Counted from the stretch's first letter, positions 54,190-63,009 are shown. The stretch: DNA of 64,000 nucleotides from Bacilli bacterium (GCA_016298185.1 JAEDDA010000001.1:59878-123877), one strand, 5' to 3'. A program made the numbers and translations. The notes: generated by a model not told the origin, from the sequence alone.

Positions 54190-55092
54190 TTAGTCTCCAA
54201 GTATTCTTCTCGCTGTGGCTTTGTCTTTTCCTAATTGGATCTTAAGCGCCGCAAGAGATTCAAATTTTCTTTCTTCTCTTATACGTTGAATAAATTCAAC
54301 AAAGATATTTTTGCCATATATATTATCATCAAAATCTAATAAGTGAACTTCAATAATCGGTTCATTTAAAGGATTGATGGTTGGATGAGTTCCAACATTA
54401 ATAATGGCTTTATATTTTTCACCATATACATAGGCATATCCCACATAAACACCTTGTAATGGATAAATGTATTCATACTCTAAAGAAAGGTTCGCAGTTG
54501 GAAAGTCTAAATCTCTACCTTTTTTATAGCCCGCCATAACGGTTCCGTTAATACGATAAGGTCTACCTAACATAGAGGCAGCTTCTTCCATCTTACCTTC
54601 TTTAATTAATGAGATGATTGTTCTTGAGGAAATTTTATTTCCTCCGATATTTTCAAAGTTTTTAACTTTAACATTAAAGAATAACTTCAAATAATTCACA
54701 TCACCTTCTGCGCGAACACCAAAATGATAGTCTGGACCACAACAGATTTGATATGGATTAATTTGTTTTAAAACTTGTTCGATGAACTCATCTTTTGTGG
54801 CATTCGCCACTTCTTTGTTGAAATCCATCAAATAAAAATAATCGACACCTAATTCTTCAAATAGATCCGCTTTATCAGAAATAGAAGTAATACAGTTATC
54901 TCTTGTTTTATTACCTAATACATAAGCGGGAGATTGGTTAAATGAAAAAACTCCTAACTTATATCCATCTTCTTTCGCTTTCTTAATAAGTTTTTGGTGA
55001 CCTAAATGTACACCATCAAAGAAGCCTAAGCATAGGATAAGGTCATTAACTGGTTCAAGTTTGTCACCTAATTCAAATTGAATTATTTCCAT
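54190..55092 (-). CDS. ribF: bifunctional riboflavin kinase / FAD synthetase
   Basis: RibF makes FMN from riboflavin and then FAD. The N-terminal nucleotidyltransferase domain starts with CLGFFDGVHLGHQKLI, and ISSRTIISLIKEG follows. The C-terminal kinase domain contains GRPYRINGTVMAGYKKGRDL and the DFPTANL motif. It has 300 residues. It overlaps truB by 20 nt, the common truB-ribF pair. Confidence 0.96.
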   Translation of the reverse strand: MEIIQFELGDKLEPVNDLILCLGFFDGVHLGHQKLIKKAKEDGYKLGVFSFNQSPAYVLGNKTRDNCITSISDKADLFEELGVDYFYLMDFNKEVANATKDEFIEQVLKQINPYQICCGPDYHFGVRAEGDVNYLKLFFNVKVKNFENIGGNKISSRTIISLIKEGKMEEAASMLGRPYRINGTVMAGYKKGRDLDFPTANLSLEYEYIYPLQGVYVGYAYVYGEKYKAIINVGTHPTINPLNEPIIEVHLLDFDDNIYGKNIFVEFIQRIREERKFESLAALKIQLGKDKATARRILGD

Positions 55093-55945
55093 AATCGTTT
55101 ATTCCTCTTTGACAGATATATTTCCCATCTTCGTATTTATATATGGCAATAATCATGTGATTTTTATCTGCGACTAATATTGTACCATGATTAGGATAAA
55201 TATTCTCTTTTAAATTAACCCCATGTGAAGCATGGATCGCCCATTTGTCATTTAAAATGACCACAGGCATAACTTTAGATAGCACTTCATAATTATCCAA
55301 AATATTATTCTCGCTCACTTCTAAAGCATCGATGGCATCTTCAATTTTAAATGGTCCCACTTTTGTTCTTCTTAAGGTGGTGAGATAACCAATATTGCCT
55401 AATTTTTCCGCGATTGTTTCCCCTAATACACGGATATATGTTCCTTTAGAAACAGAAACTCTAAAAGTGATTGTATCTTCGCTAAAATCTAACAGCTCTA
55501 ATTCATAGATATTGATATCTCTTGCAGGCCTATCAACTTCAATACCTTGCAAAGCAAGATGATATAATTTTTGCCCCTTATATCTCACTGAAGATATCAT
55601 TGGAGGAACTTGTTTTTGCGGACCCACTAAGGACTTAAAAACACGCTCAATATCTTCCTTAGAAAATGGTTTGACTTCTTTAGTTTCTAGGATTTCATTT
55701 GTCTTATCACCAGAGATAGTTCTTCCACCTAATTTGAGCGTAGCTATATATTCCTTATCTAAACCATCTAAGCAAATATTAGCTTTTGTGGCTCTTCCGA
55801 TAGATACCACAAGTAAACCAGTTGCGAATGGATCAAGGGTACCACTATGACCGACTTTTCTCTCATGAAAAATATGAGATATCTTCGTAACGACATCTCG
55901 ACTTGTCCAACCTTCTTTTTTATCGATAAGGAAAAAACCGTTCAT
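55073..55945 (-). CDS. truB: tRNA pseudouridine-55 synthase
   Basis: TruB makes the T-loop pseudouridine. The protein begins MNGFFLIDKKEGWTSRDVV, and the catalytic aspartate is in HSGTLDPFATGLL near residue 39. The C-terminal part is a PUA-like extension, total 290 residues. It has no clear ribosome binding site and is divergent from the TtcA-GNAT gene across 41 bp. In many Firmicutes truB follows rbfA; here the two are separated by a plus-strand gene and gene debris. Confidence 0.96.
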   Translation of the reverse strand: MNGFFLIDKKEGWTSRDVVTKISHIFHERKVGHSGTLDPFATGLLVVSIGRATKANICLDGLDKEYIATLKLGGRTISGDKTNEILETKEVKPFSKEDIERVFKSLVGPQKQVPPMISSVRYKGQKLYHLALQGIEVDRPARDINIYELELLDFSEDTITFRVSVSKGTYIRVLGETIAEKLGNIGYLTTLRRTKVGPFKIEDAIDALEVSENNILDNYEVLSKVMPVVILNDKWAIHASHGVNLKENIYPNHGTILVADKNHMIIAIYKYEDGKYICQRGINDYGNNSI

Positions 55946-55970
55946 ACTTTTAATTTATCTTATTAGATAA

Positions 55971-55976
55971 TATAAT
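55971..55976 (+). promoter_or_regulatory. -10 box of the TtcA-GNAT gene, probable leaderless start
   Basis: TATAAT, 10 nt (ATTTTTCACC), ATG at 55987; no Shine-Dalgarno sequence. Confidence 0.45.
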
Positions 55977-55986
55977 ATTTTTCACC

Positions 55987-57183
55987 ATGAAGGCAATTCG
56001 TACATTACTTGCTTGTATCCGTAAAGCAGATCAAACATATAACCTCATTAACCATGGCGACAAGATTATCGTTGGTTTATCAGGTGGTAAAGATTCAATG
56101 GCCCTTCTCTATTGCCTTAATCTCTACCGCAAGTTTTCCCATACCGAATTTGAACTTCAACCAGTGACCTTAGATTTAGGTTTTCCTGGTTTTAATCCCA
56201 AACCACTTGAAGAATTTTGTGAATCCATCGGATTAAAATTAATTGTTAGTGATAGCAAAGAAGTATATGAAATACTTTGTATCCAACAAGAAAAACAACA
56301 CTTAAAACATTTACCATGTTCTATTTGTTCCCGTATGAAAAAAGCAGCGATTAACAAAGTAGCAAATGAAATGGGATTCAACAAAGTTGCATTTGCCCAT
56401 CACGCGGATGATGCAATTGAAACACTCCTTATGAATCAAATCTATGGAGCAAGAATTGCGACATTCGCTCCAAAGATGCACTTAGAAAACGCGAATATCG
56501 ATTTCATTAGACCTTTCTTATTAGTCCATGAAAAAGATATTAAATCTTTTGTAAAAGAAGAAAATATATTTATCGCTGGTTCCGCTTGTCCTGCGGATAA
56601 ACACACCACAAGAGAAGATATCAAAGTCTTATTAAATGACATTTATCATAAGTTCCCTAAATCTAAAGAAAGTTTCTTATCTATGATAAGTAACTATGAA
56701 CAAGAAGACTTATGGGGAAATGAAATCTACTATCAAATCAATCAAGAAGGATTAACGTTAAAACCTGTCGTTACTCCAATCGATATGTGGAATGTCACAA
56801 ACATCAGAGAATTAGTCTTTAGAAAAGAACAAAATATTCCTTATCTAGAAGATGAAATATTAGAAGAAGAATTAGAAGCCAAAACATATCTTATTTATCT
56901 AAAAGATAAAGCGATAGGCACAATTAGATATAGATATGTCAATGACGCTTATAAAATTGAACGCTTCGCAATCTTAAAAGAATACCGTAATAAAGGATAT
57001 GGTAAACAAGCATTCAACTACTTTGTAGATATGATTGCCGCAAACTTCAATCCTTGCACTATTACACTTAATTCCCAAGAACCAGTAATTGAGTTCTATA
57101 AGAAACTAGGATTTATCCCAGAAGGCGAGATGTTTTTAGAAGCGGGAATTAAACATCTAAAAATGAACAAGATAATAAAATAA
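55987..57183 (+). CDS. TtcA-family tRNA thiolase fused to a GNAT acetyltransferase
   Basis: Residues 1-250 match the TtcA/TtuA group of PP-loop tRNA-thiolating enzymes: SGGKDSMALL (32-41), an iron-sulfur CxxC at 111 and 114, and a third Cys at 201. HHADDAIETLL is also conserved. From about residue 255 a GNAT domain follows, with the acetyl-CoA loop EYRNKGYGKQA and the end VIEFYKKLGFIPEGE. TtcA proteins usually stop near 250-310 residues, so the fusion is unusual. The thiolated base and the acetyl acceptor are unknown. No stop or frameshift separates the parts. Confidence 0.85.
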   Translation: MKAIRTLLACIRKADQTYNLINHGDKIIVGLSGGKDSMALLYCLNLYRKFSHTEFELQPVTLDLGFPGFNPKPLEEFCESIGLKLIVSDSKEVYEILCIQQEKQHLKHLPCSICSRMKKAAINKVANEMGFNKVAFAHHADDAIETLLMNQIYGARIATFAPKMHLENANIDFIRPFLLVHEKDIKSFVKEENIFIAGSACPADKHTTREDIKVLLNDIYHKFPKSKESFLSMISNYEQEDLWGNEIYYQINQEGLTLKPVVTPIDMWNVTNIRELVFRKEQNIPYLEDEILEEELEAKTYLIYLKDKAIGTIRYRYVNDAYKIERFAILKEYRNKGYGKQAFNYFVDMIAANFNPCTITLNSQEPVIEFYKKLGFIPEGEMFLEAGIKHLKMNKIIK

Positions 57184-57214
57184 CCAGCAAATCGATGCTG
57201 GTTATTTATTTTAT
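57182..57214 (+). terminator. intrinsic terminator of the TtcA-GNAT gene
   Basis: AACCAGCA-N6-TGCTGGTT stem followed by ATTTATTTT. Confidence 0.85.
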
Positions 57215-57225
57215 AAATAAATTAA

Positions 57226-57789
57226 TTATTTAATTTGAAGACCCACTTTAAATGCAGGAGCGACTTCCTCACCTAAAACGTGGTATTTTCCATTTGCTCC
57301 ATCAAAGGCGATTGGTTCAAGTTTCTTGACATCGATCTTATCATCGGTAAGAACACTATCATCGACTGAAACATTAATGATTTCACCAATTAATGTTCCA
57401 CCTTCACCCATTTCTCCTTCTAAGGAAATGAGCTTACATTCTAAGGTGATTGGGTATTCTTCATAGCTAGGAGCATTAACATTCTTGCTCTTATAAGGAT
57501 GTAATCCAGCTTTTTCTATCTTTTTGGGCTCTTTAGCTTTGCTAACAATACCAACATAGTCACTTGCTACAACTGTCTTTTTTGTGGCAAATGCGACGGT
57601 AAAATCCTTGTTTTTACGGATGTTATCTGTGGTGACATGACTACCTAAGGAAATTGTTATTTGGTTATAGTCATAAATACTACCCCAAGCCGCGTTCATT
57701 AAATCTGGTTCACCGTTTTCATCATATGTACCAATCATTAATACTGGCATTGGGAAGATAAAACTTTTTGCGCCTAAATCTTTTCTCAT
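57226..57789 (-). CDS. flavoredoxin-like FMN-binding protein (flavin reductase family)
   Basis: A 187-residue split-barrel flavoprotein. MIGTYDENGEPDLMNAAWGS near the N-terminus and SLGSHVTTDNIRKNKDFTVAF are the usual FMN-binding segments. It probably acts as an NAD(P)H:flavin reductase or electron carrier. GGAG precedes the ATG. It stands alone between the TtcA-GNAT gene and gene debris, so its partner is unknown. Confidence 0.87.
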   Translation of the reverse strand: MRKDLGAKSFIFPMPVLMIGTYDENGEPDLMNAAWGSIYDYNQITISLGSHVTTDNIRKNKDFTVAFATKKTVVASDYVGIVSKAKEPKKIEKAGLHPYKSKNVNAPSYEEYPITLECKLISLEGEMGEGGTLIGEIINVSVDDSVLTDDKIDVKKLEPIAFDGANGKYHVLGEEVAPAFKVGLQIK

Positions 57790-57804
57790 AATTTTTCTCC
57801 TTTA

Positions 57805-58119
57805 TTAATCTTTTAAACAACCGATTGGAATAACAAACACACCATCATCTCTTTTATAGCCATAAGTTTCAGCGGTAATGACTATTTTCAAGTCAGGAGT
57901 ACGCGTTTTCATATTTGGATATTTAGTGTTATATGTTTCAATCAATTGTTCAATTTTGTTTAGATTTTGTGCTCCTTCATTTATAAATGAAGAGCCTAAT
58001 TTAAATTCTATTATTGCATATCTCCCGTCTTCTAAATGCAAAACACCATCGGCTTCTAAATCATAATAGATATTTAATTGGATTAATTCAACGGATGCTT
58101 TAGCTTTTTGTGGTATTTT
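57805..58119 (-). pseudogene. C-terminal remnant of a DUF4143-type ATPase
   Basis: The readable end IYYDLEADGVLHLEDGR, IIEFKLGSS and DDGVFVIPIGCLKD matches the C-terminal PD-(D/E)XK-like part of the large ATP-binding DUF4143 proteins that are usually about 400 residues. The ATPase domain is gone; the frame closes with a TAA just upstream, inside a 23-bp tandem repeat. It has no start codon context, so it is a decayed fragment. Confidence 0.75.
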
Positions 58120-58141
58120 GCTTTAGTTTTTTGCGGTACTT
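58096..58141. repeat. two tandem copies of a 23-bp unit
   Basis: Units at 58096-58118 and 58119-58141 both read TGCTTTAG-N-TTTTTTG-like and differ at three positions. Since 23 is not a multiple of three, the duplication shifts the reading frame of the DUF4143 remnant. Confidence 0.7.
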
Positions 58142-58182
58142 TTCTTAATCTTATTGCGATAACTCAAACAGTGCTTTTTATT

Positions 58183-58440
58183 AAAGGACAACTTCCAAGC
58201 GTTCTAGTTATCGCCTGCTCAGATTCAAGAGTGGCGCCTGAAGAAATCTTTTCCTTATAACTTGGATATCTATTTTCTATTAGAACCGCAGGTAATGTTA
58301 TTAATGAAGGTGAACTAGCCAGCGTGGAATACGGCATTGAACATTTACATATAAAAAATGTTTTAGTGCTTGTCCACACCCATTGCGGTGCATTTCAACC
58401 ATCTATCTATAATGAAAAAGGAAAATACATAGATCCTATA
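58183..58440 (+). pseudogene. beta-carbonic anhydrase fragment with in-frame stop
   Basis: One frame reads KGQLPSVLVIACSDSRVAPE (CxDSR zinc/dyad motif), then a TAA at 58258-58260, then AGNVINEGELASVEYGIEHL and VLVHTHCGA (HxxC zinc motif). Alignment to the family continues without a gap across the stop. The N-terminal quarter and the C-terminal half are missing; the frame runs into the rbfA terminator. Beta-carbonic anhydrases normally have about 180-220 residues. Confidence 0.85.
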
Positions 58441-58452
58441 ATAAATAGATTT

Positions 58453-58478
58453 AAGAAAAGGAACCTATTGGTTCCTTA
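58453..58478 (-). terminator. intrinsic terminator of the rimP-nusA-infB-rbfA operon
   Basis: Minus strand: AAGGAACC-AATA-GGTTCCTT stem at the rbfA stop codon, followed by TTCTT. Confidence 0.85.
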
Positions 58479-58808
58479 TTTCTTTTCGTTTAATAATTCT
58501 TCAATTCGAGCTTCTTTTTTGTATCCTTCATCAAGAACGAAACTAATTTCCGGAATTCTTCTAGTATCCATCTTACTAGCGAGTTGGCTACGGATGAATC
58601 CTTTAGAATGGTTAAGGACTTCTAATCCTTCTTTAATTTCTTCTTCCTTAATAAAGGAAACATAGACTTTTGCGTAGGAGAAGTCATTGCTGACTTTGAC
58701 TTCTGGAATGGTGACAAATCCTAAGTGAGGATTTTTTAATTCAAATTGAATAATCTCGGCGATGTTCTTACGAATAAGCGTCGCGATTCTCTCTTGTTTA
58801 TTGGCCAT
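58476..58808 (-). CDS. rbfA: 30S ribosome-binding factor RbfA
   Basis: RbfA helps mature the 16S 5' end in the cold. It has 110 residues with KH-like features: RIATLIRKNIAEII at the start and SHSKGFIRSQLA-like helix (NHSKGFIRSQLASKM), then RRIPEISFVLDE. It follows infB by 2 nt, the standard order. Confidence 0.96.
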   Translation of the reverse strand: MANKQERIATLIRKNIAEIIQFELKNPHLGFVTIPEVKVSNDFSYAKVYVSFIKEEEIKEGLEVLNHSKGFIRSQLASKMDTRRIPEISFVLDEGYKKEARIEELLNEKK

Positions 58809-58810
58809 AA

Positions 58811-60649
58811 CTATTTAGCGTCTTCTACCATTTCATAGCCTTCAATGATGTCGTTTTCTTTAACATCATTATATCCGTCAAGAAGGATACCACATTCGAA
58901 TCCTTTCTTAACCTCTTTTGCTTGGTCTTTTTCTCTTTGCAATGATGCGATTTTGCCTTCAAAGACAATCACGCCATTTCTAAGTAAGCGAATTGGAGAA
59001 TTGTTTTTAATGACACCGTCAACAATCATACAACCGCAGATGGTACCAAGTTTAGAAACTTTGAATAATCTTCTAACTTCCGCTTGTCCAGTAACGCGTT
59101 CCACCATAGTAGGCGCAAGCATACCTTTCATCGCGGCTTGGATTTCTTCGATTAATGCGTAAATGATACGGTGTAATCTGATTTCCACTTTTTCTTCTTC
59201 GGCTTTTGCTCTTGTCTTAGAATCAGGTCTCACATTGAAGCCATAAATAATGGCTTTAGAGGCACTGGCTAATAAGACATCACTTTCAGTGATTGCGCCG
59301 GAAGTGGCTCTCACGATATTAATCTTAATTGTGTCATTAGATAATTTTTCTAATGAGGATTTAACAGCTTCCGCACTACCTGTGGAATCCGCTTTAATGA
59401 TGATTTTAATATTTTGCGTTTCGCCTTCTTTAGCTTTAGCAAATAAATCATCTAAAGATGCAGCGGAAGATTTATTCATTTCTTTTGCTTCTTTAATTTG
59501 TTTACGTTTTAAAGCGATTTCACGGGCTTCTTGTTCAGTTGGGAAGGCCATGAAGCGGTCACCCGCTAATGGGACTTCAGCAATACCGATAACTGATACT
59601 GGTGTACTAGGCGTAGCAACTTGAAGGACTTTCTTAAATTCATTAGTCATTCTTCTAACTTTGCCATATCCTGTACCAACTACTAAATAGTCACCTTCAC
59701 GTAAGGAGCCGTTTTGGACTAATAAAGTAGCTTTTGGACCTTCGTTTTTATCGAGTTTTGCTTCTAAGACTGTACCCAAAGCATAACGATCTGGGTTAGC
59801 TTTGAGTTCGCCCATTTCTGCGACTGTTAAAATAGCTTCTAATAAGCCATCGATGTTTTGCTTCTGCTTTGCAGAAATCTCAACAGCGATAACATCTCCA
59901 CCATAATCTTCCACGACGATTTCGTGGGCCATTAATTCATTTTTGACTCTGCTTGGATCAGCACCTGGTTTATCCATTTTGTTAATTGCAACAATAATTG
60001 GAACTCCCGCTGCTTTAGCGTGGTCGATAGCTTCTACTGTTTGAGGCATAACACCATCATCAGCAGCGACGACCAAAACAACGATATCTGTGACACTAGC
60101 ACCTCTAGAACGCATCGCGGTAAAGGCTTCATGCCCAGGAGTGTCAATAAATGTAATCTTTTGTCCATTAATTTCTTTTTGGTAAGCACCAATTTCTTGG
60201 GAAATACCACCAACTTCACCAGCGACTAAGTTTGAGTTACGAACTGCGTCGATAAGTGTGGTTTTACCATGGTCAACGTGTCCCATAATGGTAACAACCG
60301 CTGGACGTGATTTTAATTTAGATGGATCGTCTTTAATTTCTATTTCTTCGAAGTTTTCGGCAGCGACAATCTTTTTCTTTTCAAAGTCGTAGCCGAATTC
60401 CAAACATACAGTACCAATGAGTTCATCATCTAAGACTGTATTAATGGTAATCATTTTTCCTTGTAAGAAAAGGAATTTAATAATGTCTCCTACAGGAACG
60501 TTAAGAGACTTGGAGAGTTCGCCGACTGTGATAGCGCCTGTATAGGTGAAGACACCGCCATTGACTTTGGTTCTCACTTTATCAGAGGTTACTTTTGTTG
60601 AAACGTTAGCTTCACGTGTAAACCCTGGTTTTTTGTTATTCTTTCCCAT
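58811..60649 (-). CDS. infB: translation initiation factor IF-2, short form
   Basis: IF-2 brings fMet-tRNA to the 30S subunit. G motifs are intact: [11 protein letters not shown] near residue 123, DTPGHEAF and NKMDK. Domains II-IV follow, including the C-terminal fMet-tRNA binding part. The length of 612 residues is short because only one compact N-terminal domain ([20 protein letters not shown]) remains; many Firmicutes have 700-900. GAAGAGGTG precedes the ATG. It follows nusA directly, with ylxR and ylxQ absent. Confidence 0.98.
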   Translation of the reverse strand: MGKNNKKPGFTREANVSTKVTSDKVRTKVNGGVFTYTGAITVGELSKSLNVPVGDIIKFLFLQGKMITINTVLDDELIGTVCLEFGYDFEKKKIVAAENFEEIEIKDDPSKLKSRPAVVTIMGHVDHGKTTLIDAVRNSNLVAGEVGGISQEIGAYQKEINGQKITFIDTPGHEAFTAMRSRGASVTDIVVLVVAADDGVMPQTVEAIDHAKAAGVPIIVAINKMDKPGADPSRVKNELMAHEIVVEDYGGDVIAVEISAKQKQNIDGLLEAILTVAEMGELKANPDRYALGTVLEAKLDKNEGPKATLLVQNGSLREGDYLVVGTGYGKVRRMTNEFKKVLQVATPSTPVSVIGIAEVPLAGDRFMAFPTEQEAREIALKRKQIKEAKEMNKSSAASLDDLFAKAKEGETQNIKIIIKADSTGSAEAVKSSLEKLSNDTIKINIVRATSGAITESDVLLASASKAIIYGFNVRPDSKTRAKAEEEKVEIRLHRIIYALIEEIQAAMKGMLAPTMVERVTGQAEVRRLFKVSKLGTICGCMIVDGVIKNNSPIRLLRNGVIVFEGKIASLQREKDQAKEVKKGFECGILLDGYNDVKENDIIEGYEMVEDAK

Positions 60650-60677
60650 ATTAACACCTCTTCTTTCTTACTAATTT

Positions 60678-60693
60678 ATGCTCTAAAGAGCAT
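60678..60693 (-). other. intercistronic hairpin between nusA and infB
   Basis: ATGCTC-TTTA-GAGCAT perfect stem 30 nt before the infB start; no U-run, so probably not a full terminator. Confidence 0.5.
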
Positions 60694-60708
60694 TAGATCG
60701 ATTATCTA

Positions 60709-62388
60709 CTAGCGATTGTCATCGTCGTAGTATTCATCGTAATCGTCGTAATCGACATCATCTTCGTAATCGTCTTCTTGCTCTTTATCTTCTTCTTCCA
60801 TTTCACGAAGTTCTTCTTCAGTATAGATGGACATACGAGCGGCACCGCTTGTATCAAGTGCGCCTTTAGAGGATTCATCAGAAGATTCTTCTTTCTTCTT
60901 TTTGTTAAACTTGCGTTCTTTTTTAGCGCTTTGTTTATTGCTTTCTTCAGAAAGTGATTTTTCAAGATCTTCAAGAGATGTGGTTGTTTTAACCTCTTTC
61001 TTAACTTCGACTTCAACTGGTTTTTCTTCGATAACTGGAGCGACTTCAACTGGTTTTTCTTCCACTTTCTTTTCAGCATTAGCTTCTGCTTTTTCGCTTT
61101 GTTCTTCTAAAGCTTCTTGAAGTTCAGCATTATCTTCTTCTACTTCATAAGTACGATCTTGTGGAGCGACATAGCCTTCTGGTAAACCAGGTAAGACAGA
61201 AACTTGAGATTCTTCTTGAGCTCTGAATTGAGCGGCGAGTTTTTCGTAAGCGGCTTTGGCTTTGAGTTCGGCATCGAGAGCTCGTAATTCTTCGAGTGTT
61301 TGGAATTCAATACCTTCTTCCGCGGCAACTGTTTCAGTTTTGATATCAATGTTAAAACCAGTTAATTTGACCGCTAAACGGACGTTAACACCTTTCTTAC
61401 CAATTGCTAAAGAGAATGAGTCATCTTTAACAACTGCTAAAGCAGATTTGCTTTCTTCATCAAATTTAATACCAACAACGTGGGCTGGTTTTAAAGCTTC
61501 CATGATAAATAATCCTGGAACATCGCTATAAGCGATAATATCGATCTTTTCTTTGGATTGTCCGTTACCAAGTTGACCAACAACTTTTTGAATTCTAGAT
61601 CCGTTTGGACCGATACATGCGCCTGCAGGATCGACATTTGGATCATCTGTATAAACTGCTACTTTGCTTCTTTCGCCTGCTTCACGAGCGATACCTTTAA
61701 TGACGATTGTGCCATTATAGACTTCACTGATTTCTTCAGTGAATAAGCATTTTAAGAAACCATCACCAGAACGTGTGACAACGATGTGTGCGCCTTTTGT
61801 GCCGCTATCAACATTGTTAACGAATAATTTGATGGATTCACCAACATTGAACTTTTCATCACCAATCATTTGTTTGCGTGGTAAGAAAACACTTGTTCTA
61901 CCAATGTTAATGGTTAATCCACGTTCATCAGCCTTTTCAACTCTACCGGTAATCATGGTTCCGATTTTGTCTTTGAAGTTTTCATATAAAACATCTTTTT
62001 CGGCTTCTGCGAGTTTTTGTTTTAAAATGCTCTTCACGCTCATTGCGATAGCTTTTGTTAATTCTTCTGGGGATGATGGAATAATTAATTCATCGCCAGC
62101 TTCATACTTTTTGCCATCTTTTAAAGCATTAGCATCTTCGACACTGATTTCTAGGAAATCATCTTCGACTTCTTCGACAACCTTTTTGATTTGGTACATG
62201 TCGATAATACCGTTTTCGGCGTCAATTGTGACTCGGACACAGTCATCTTCTTCAGTAGCACCGATTTGTTTTTTGTAGCCTTTGGTCATTGCTTCTTTAA
62301 GCGCGGCAATGATCACTTCTTTGCTAATTCCTTTGCTAGTTTCTAACTCATTCAAGCCTTCAAGGAATATCTTTCCGTTAATAGCCAT
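60709..62388 (-). CDS. nusA: transcription termination/antitermination protein NusA with long acidic tail
   Basis: NusA binds RNA polymerase and nascent RNA. Residues 1-125 are the polymerase-binding domain, then S1 (about 130-200: MITGRVEKADERGLTINIG) and two KH domains (DPAGACIGPNGSRIQ and LAIGKKGVNVRLA). After about residue 360 a low-complexity tail of some 200 residues follows: Glu/Lys/Val-rich repeats (EEKPVEV), a lysine patch and a final Asp/Tyr-rich end (DDYEDDVDYDDYDEYYDDDN). B. subtilis NusA ends near 370, so the tail is unusual. AAGGAG precedes the ATG. Confidence 0.97.
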   Translation of the reverse strand: MAINGKIFLEGLNELETSKGISKEVIIAALKEAMTKGYKKQIGATEEDDCVRVTIDAENGIIDMYQIKKVVEEVEDDFLEISVEDANALKDGKKYEAGDELIIPSSPEELTKAIAMSVKSILKQKLAEAEKDVLYENFKDKIGTMITGRVEKADERGLTINIGRTSVFLPRKQMIGDEKFNVGESIKLFVNNVDSGTKGAHIVVTRSGDGFLKCLFTEEISEVYNGTIVIKGIAREAGERSKVAVYTDDPNVDPAGACIGPNGSRIQKVVGQLGNGQSKEKIDIIAYSDVPGLFIMEALKPAHVVGIKFDEESKSALAVVKDDSFSLAIGKKGVNVRLAVKLTGFNIDIKTETVAAEEGIEFQTLEELRALDAELKAKAAYEKLAAQFRAQEESQVSVLPGLPEGYVAPQDRTYEVEEDNAELQEALEEQSEKAEANAEKKVEEKPVEVAPVIEEKPVEVEVKKEVKTTTSLEDLEKSLSEESNKQSAKKERKFNKKKKEESSDESSKGALDTSGAARMSIYTEEELREMEEEDKEQEDDYEDDVDYDDYDEYYDDDNR

Positions 62389-62402
62389 AAAATAAATTCT
62401 CC

Positions 62403-62852
62403 TTAAAATTTAATTGCTAAACGTATCTTTGATATATTTTCTTTTGTTATATCAACTGTTTTTGTTCTGGTTTTCACTTTAAATTCCAAAGTGATTTGAT
62501 TTTCATCTTGGCTCACCAGTGTGCCTTCATAAATATTTTCTCCATTAATTGGATTAACTAAGTGGACATGGATGTATCTACCCACATAATCACTTAATTT
62601 ATCCTTATTAAGAGGCTTTTCCGCTCCTAAGGAGGAAATATCTAAGGTGTAGGAGTTTTCGTATGGATTGAGCTCATCTAGATAAGCATTTAAAACTCTG
62701 GAAACTTCAACGATTGCTTCCATATCAATTGGTTCCACGCGATCCACAACGATGGATAATAAGTGTTCACCTTTTTCAATATGGGAATTAATTGAAATTA
62801 AATCGTAACCGATTTCGTTTAACTTAGTTCTTACTAAATTCTCTAATTCCAT
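62403..62852 (-). CDS. rimP: ribosome maturation factor RimP
   Basis: RimP assists 30S assembly. The start at 62852 (MELENLVRTKLNEIG) follows AAGGAGG and gives 149 residues; a longer frame has no ribosome binding site. The N-terminal domain contains ISSLGAEKPL preceded by YTLDI, the family signature, and the C-terminal part is an Sm-like barrel. It heads rimP-nusA-infB-rbfA, behind a strong promoter and a possible attenuator. Confidence 0.95.
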   Translation of the reverse strand: MELENLVRTKLNEIGYDLISINSHIEKGEHLLSIVVDRVEPIDMEAIVEVSRVLNAYLDELNPYENSYTLDISSLGAEKPLNKDKLSDYVGRYIHVHLVNPINGENIYEGTLVSQDENQITLEFKVKTRTKTVDITKENISKIRLAIKF

Positions 62853-62870
62853 AAATCCCTCCTTATCTTC

Positions 62871-62935
62871 TAAAAACAAAGAGTGGCCTCTCGGTCACTC
62901 TTGTTAAAGAGTATAGCGCGTTTCTTTCAAAACGC
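62871..62935 (-). promoter_or_regulatory. rimP leader with terminator-like hairpin (possible attenuator)
   Basis: The leader between the promoter and the rimP ribosome binding site holds two hairpins: GCGTTT-N6-AAACGC (62935-62918), then AAGAGTG-N10-CACTCTT (62902-62879) followed by TGTTTTT. The second has all parts of an intrinsic terminator although it lies before the first gene. It may be an attenuation point, for example for NusA feedback (inferred). Confidence 0.6.
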
Positions 62936-62941
62936 AGTATG

Positions 62942-62969
62942 ATTATAGCACCTAAACAAATTGTTGCAA
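62942..62969 (-). promoter_or_regulatory. rimP operon promoter, extended -10
   Basis: Minus strand TTGCAA (62969-62964), 16 nt, TGC-TATAAT (62947-62942). The TG element makes this an extended -10 promoter. Confidence 0.75.
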
Positions 62970-63009
62970 CTATTATTTAAAAAATAATTCTTGTACGATA
63001 AATAACATT

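Noticed and set aside
58324..58665. A complete plus-strand gene starting at the ATG at 58324
   Set aside because: The first 35 codons are the end of the carbonic anhydrase remnant and the rest is antisense to rbfA and its terminator.
61739..62278. Plus-strand open frame of 179 codons opposite nusA
   Set aside because: Antisense to conserved NusA domains, with low-complexity Ser/Phe-rich translation and no start signals.
62960..62975. Third copy of the competence-type promoter (TTGCAACTA on the plus strand)
   Set aside because: The first block is present by chance within the rimP promoter, but no ACCCCCTATGT follows 12 nt later and no gene starts there.
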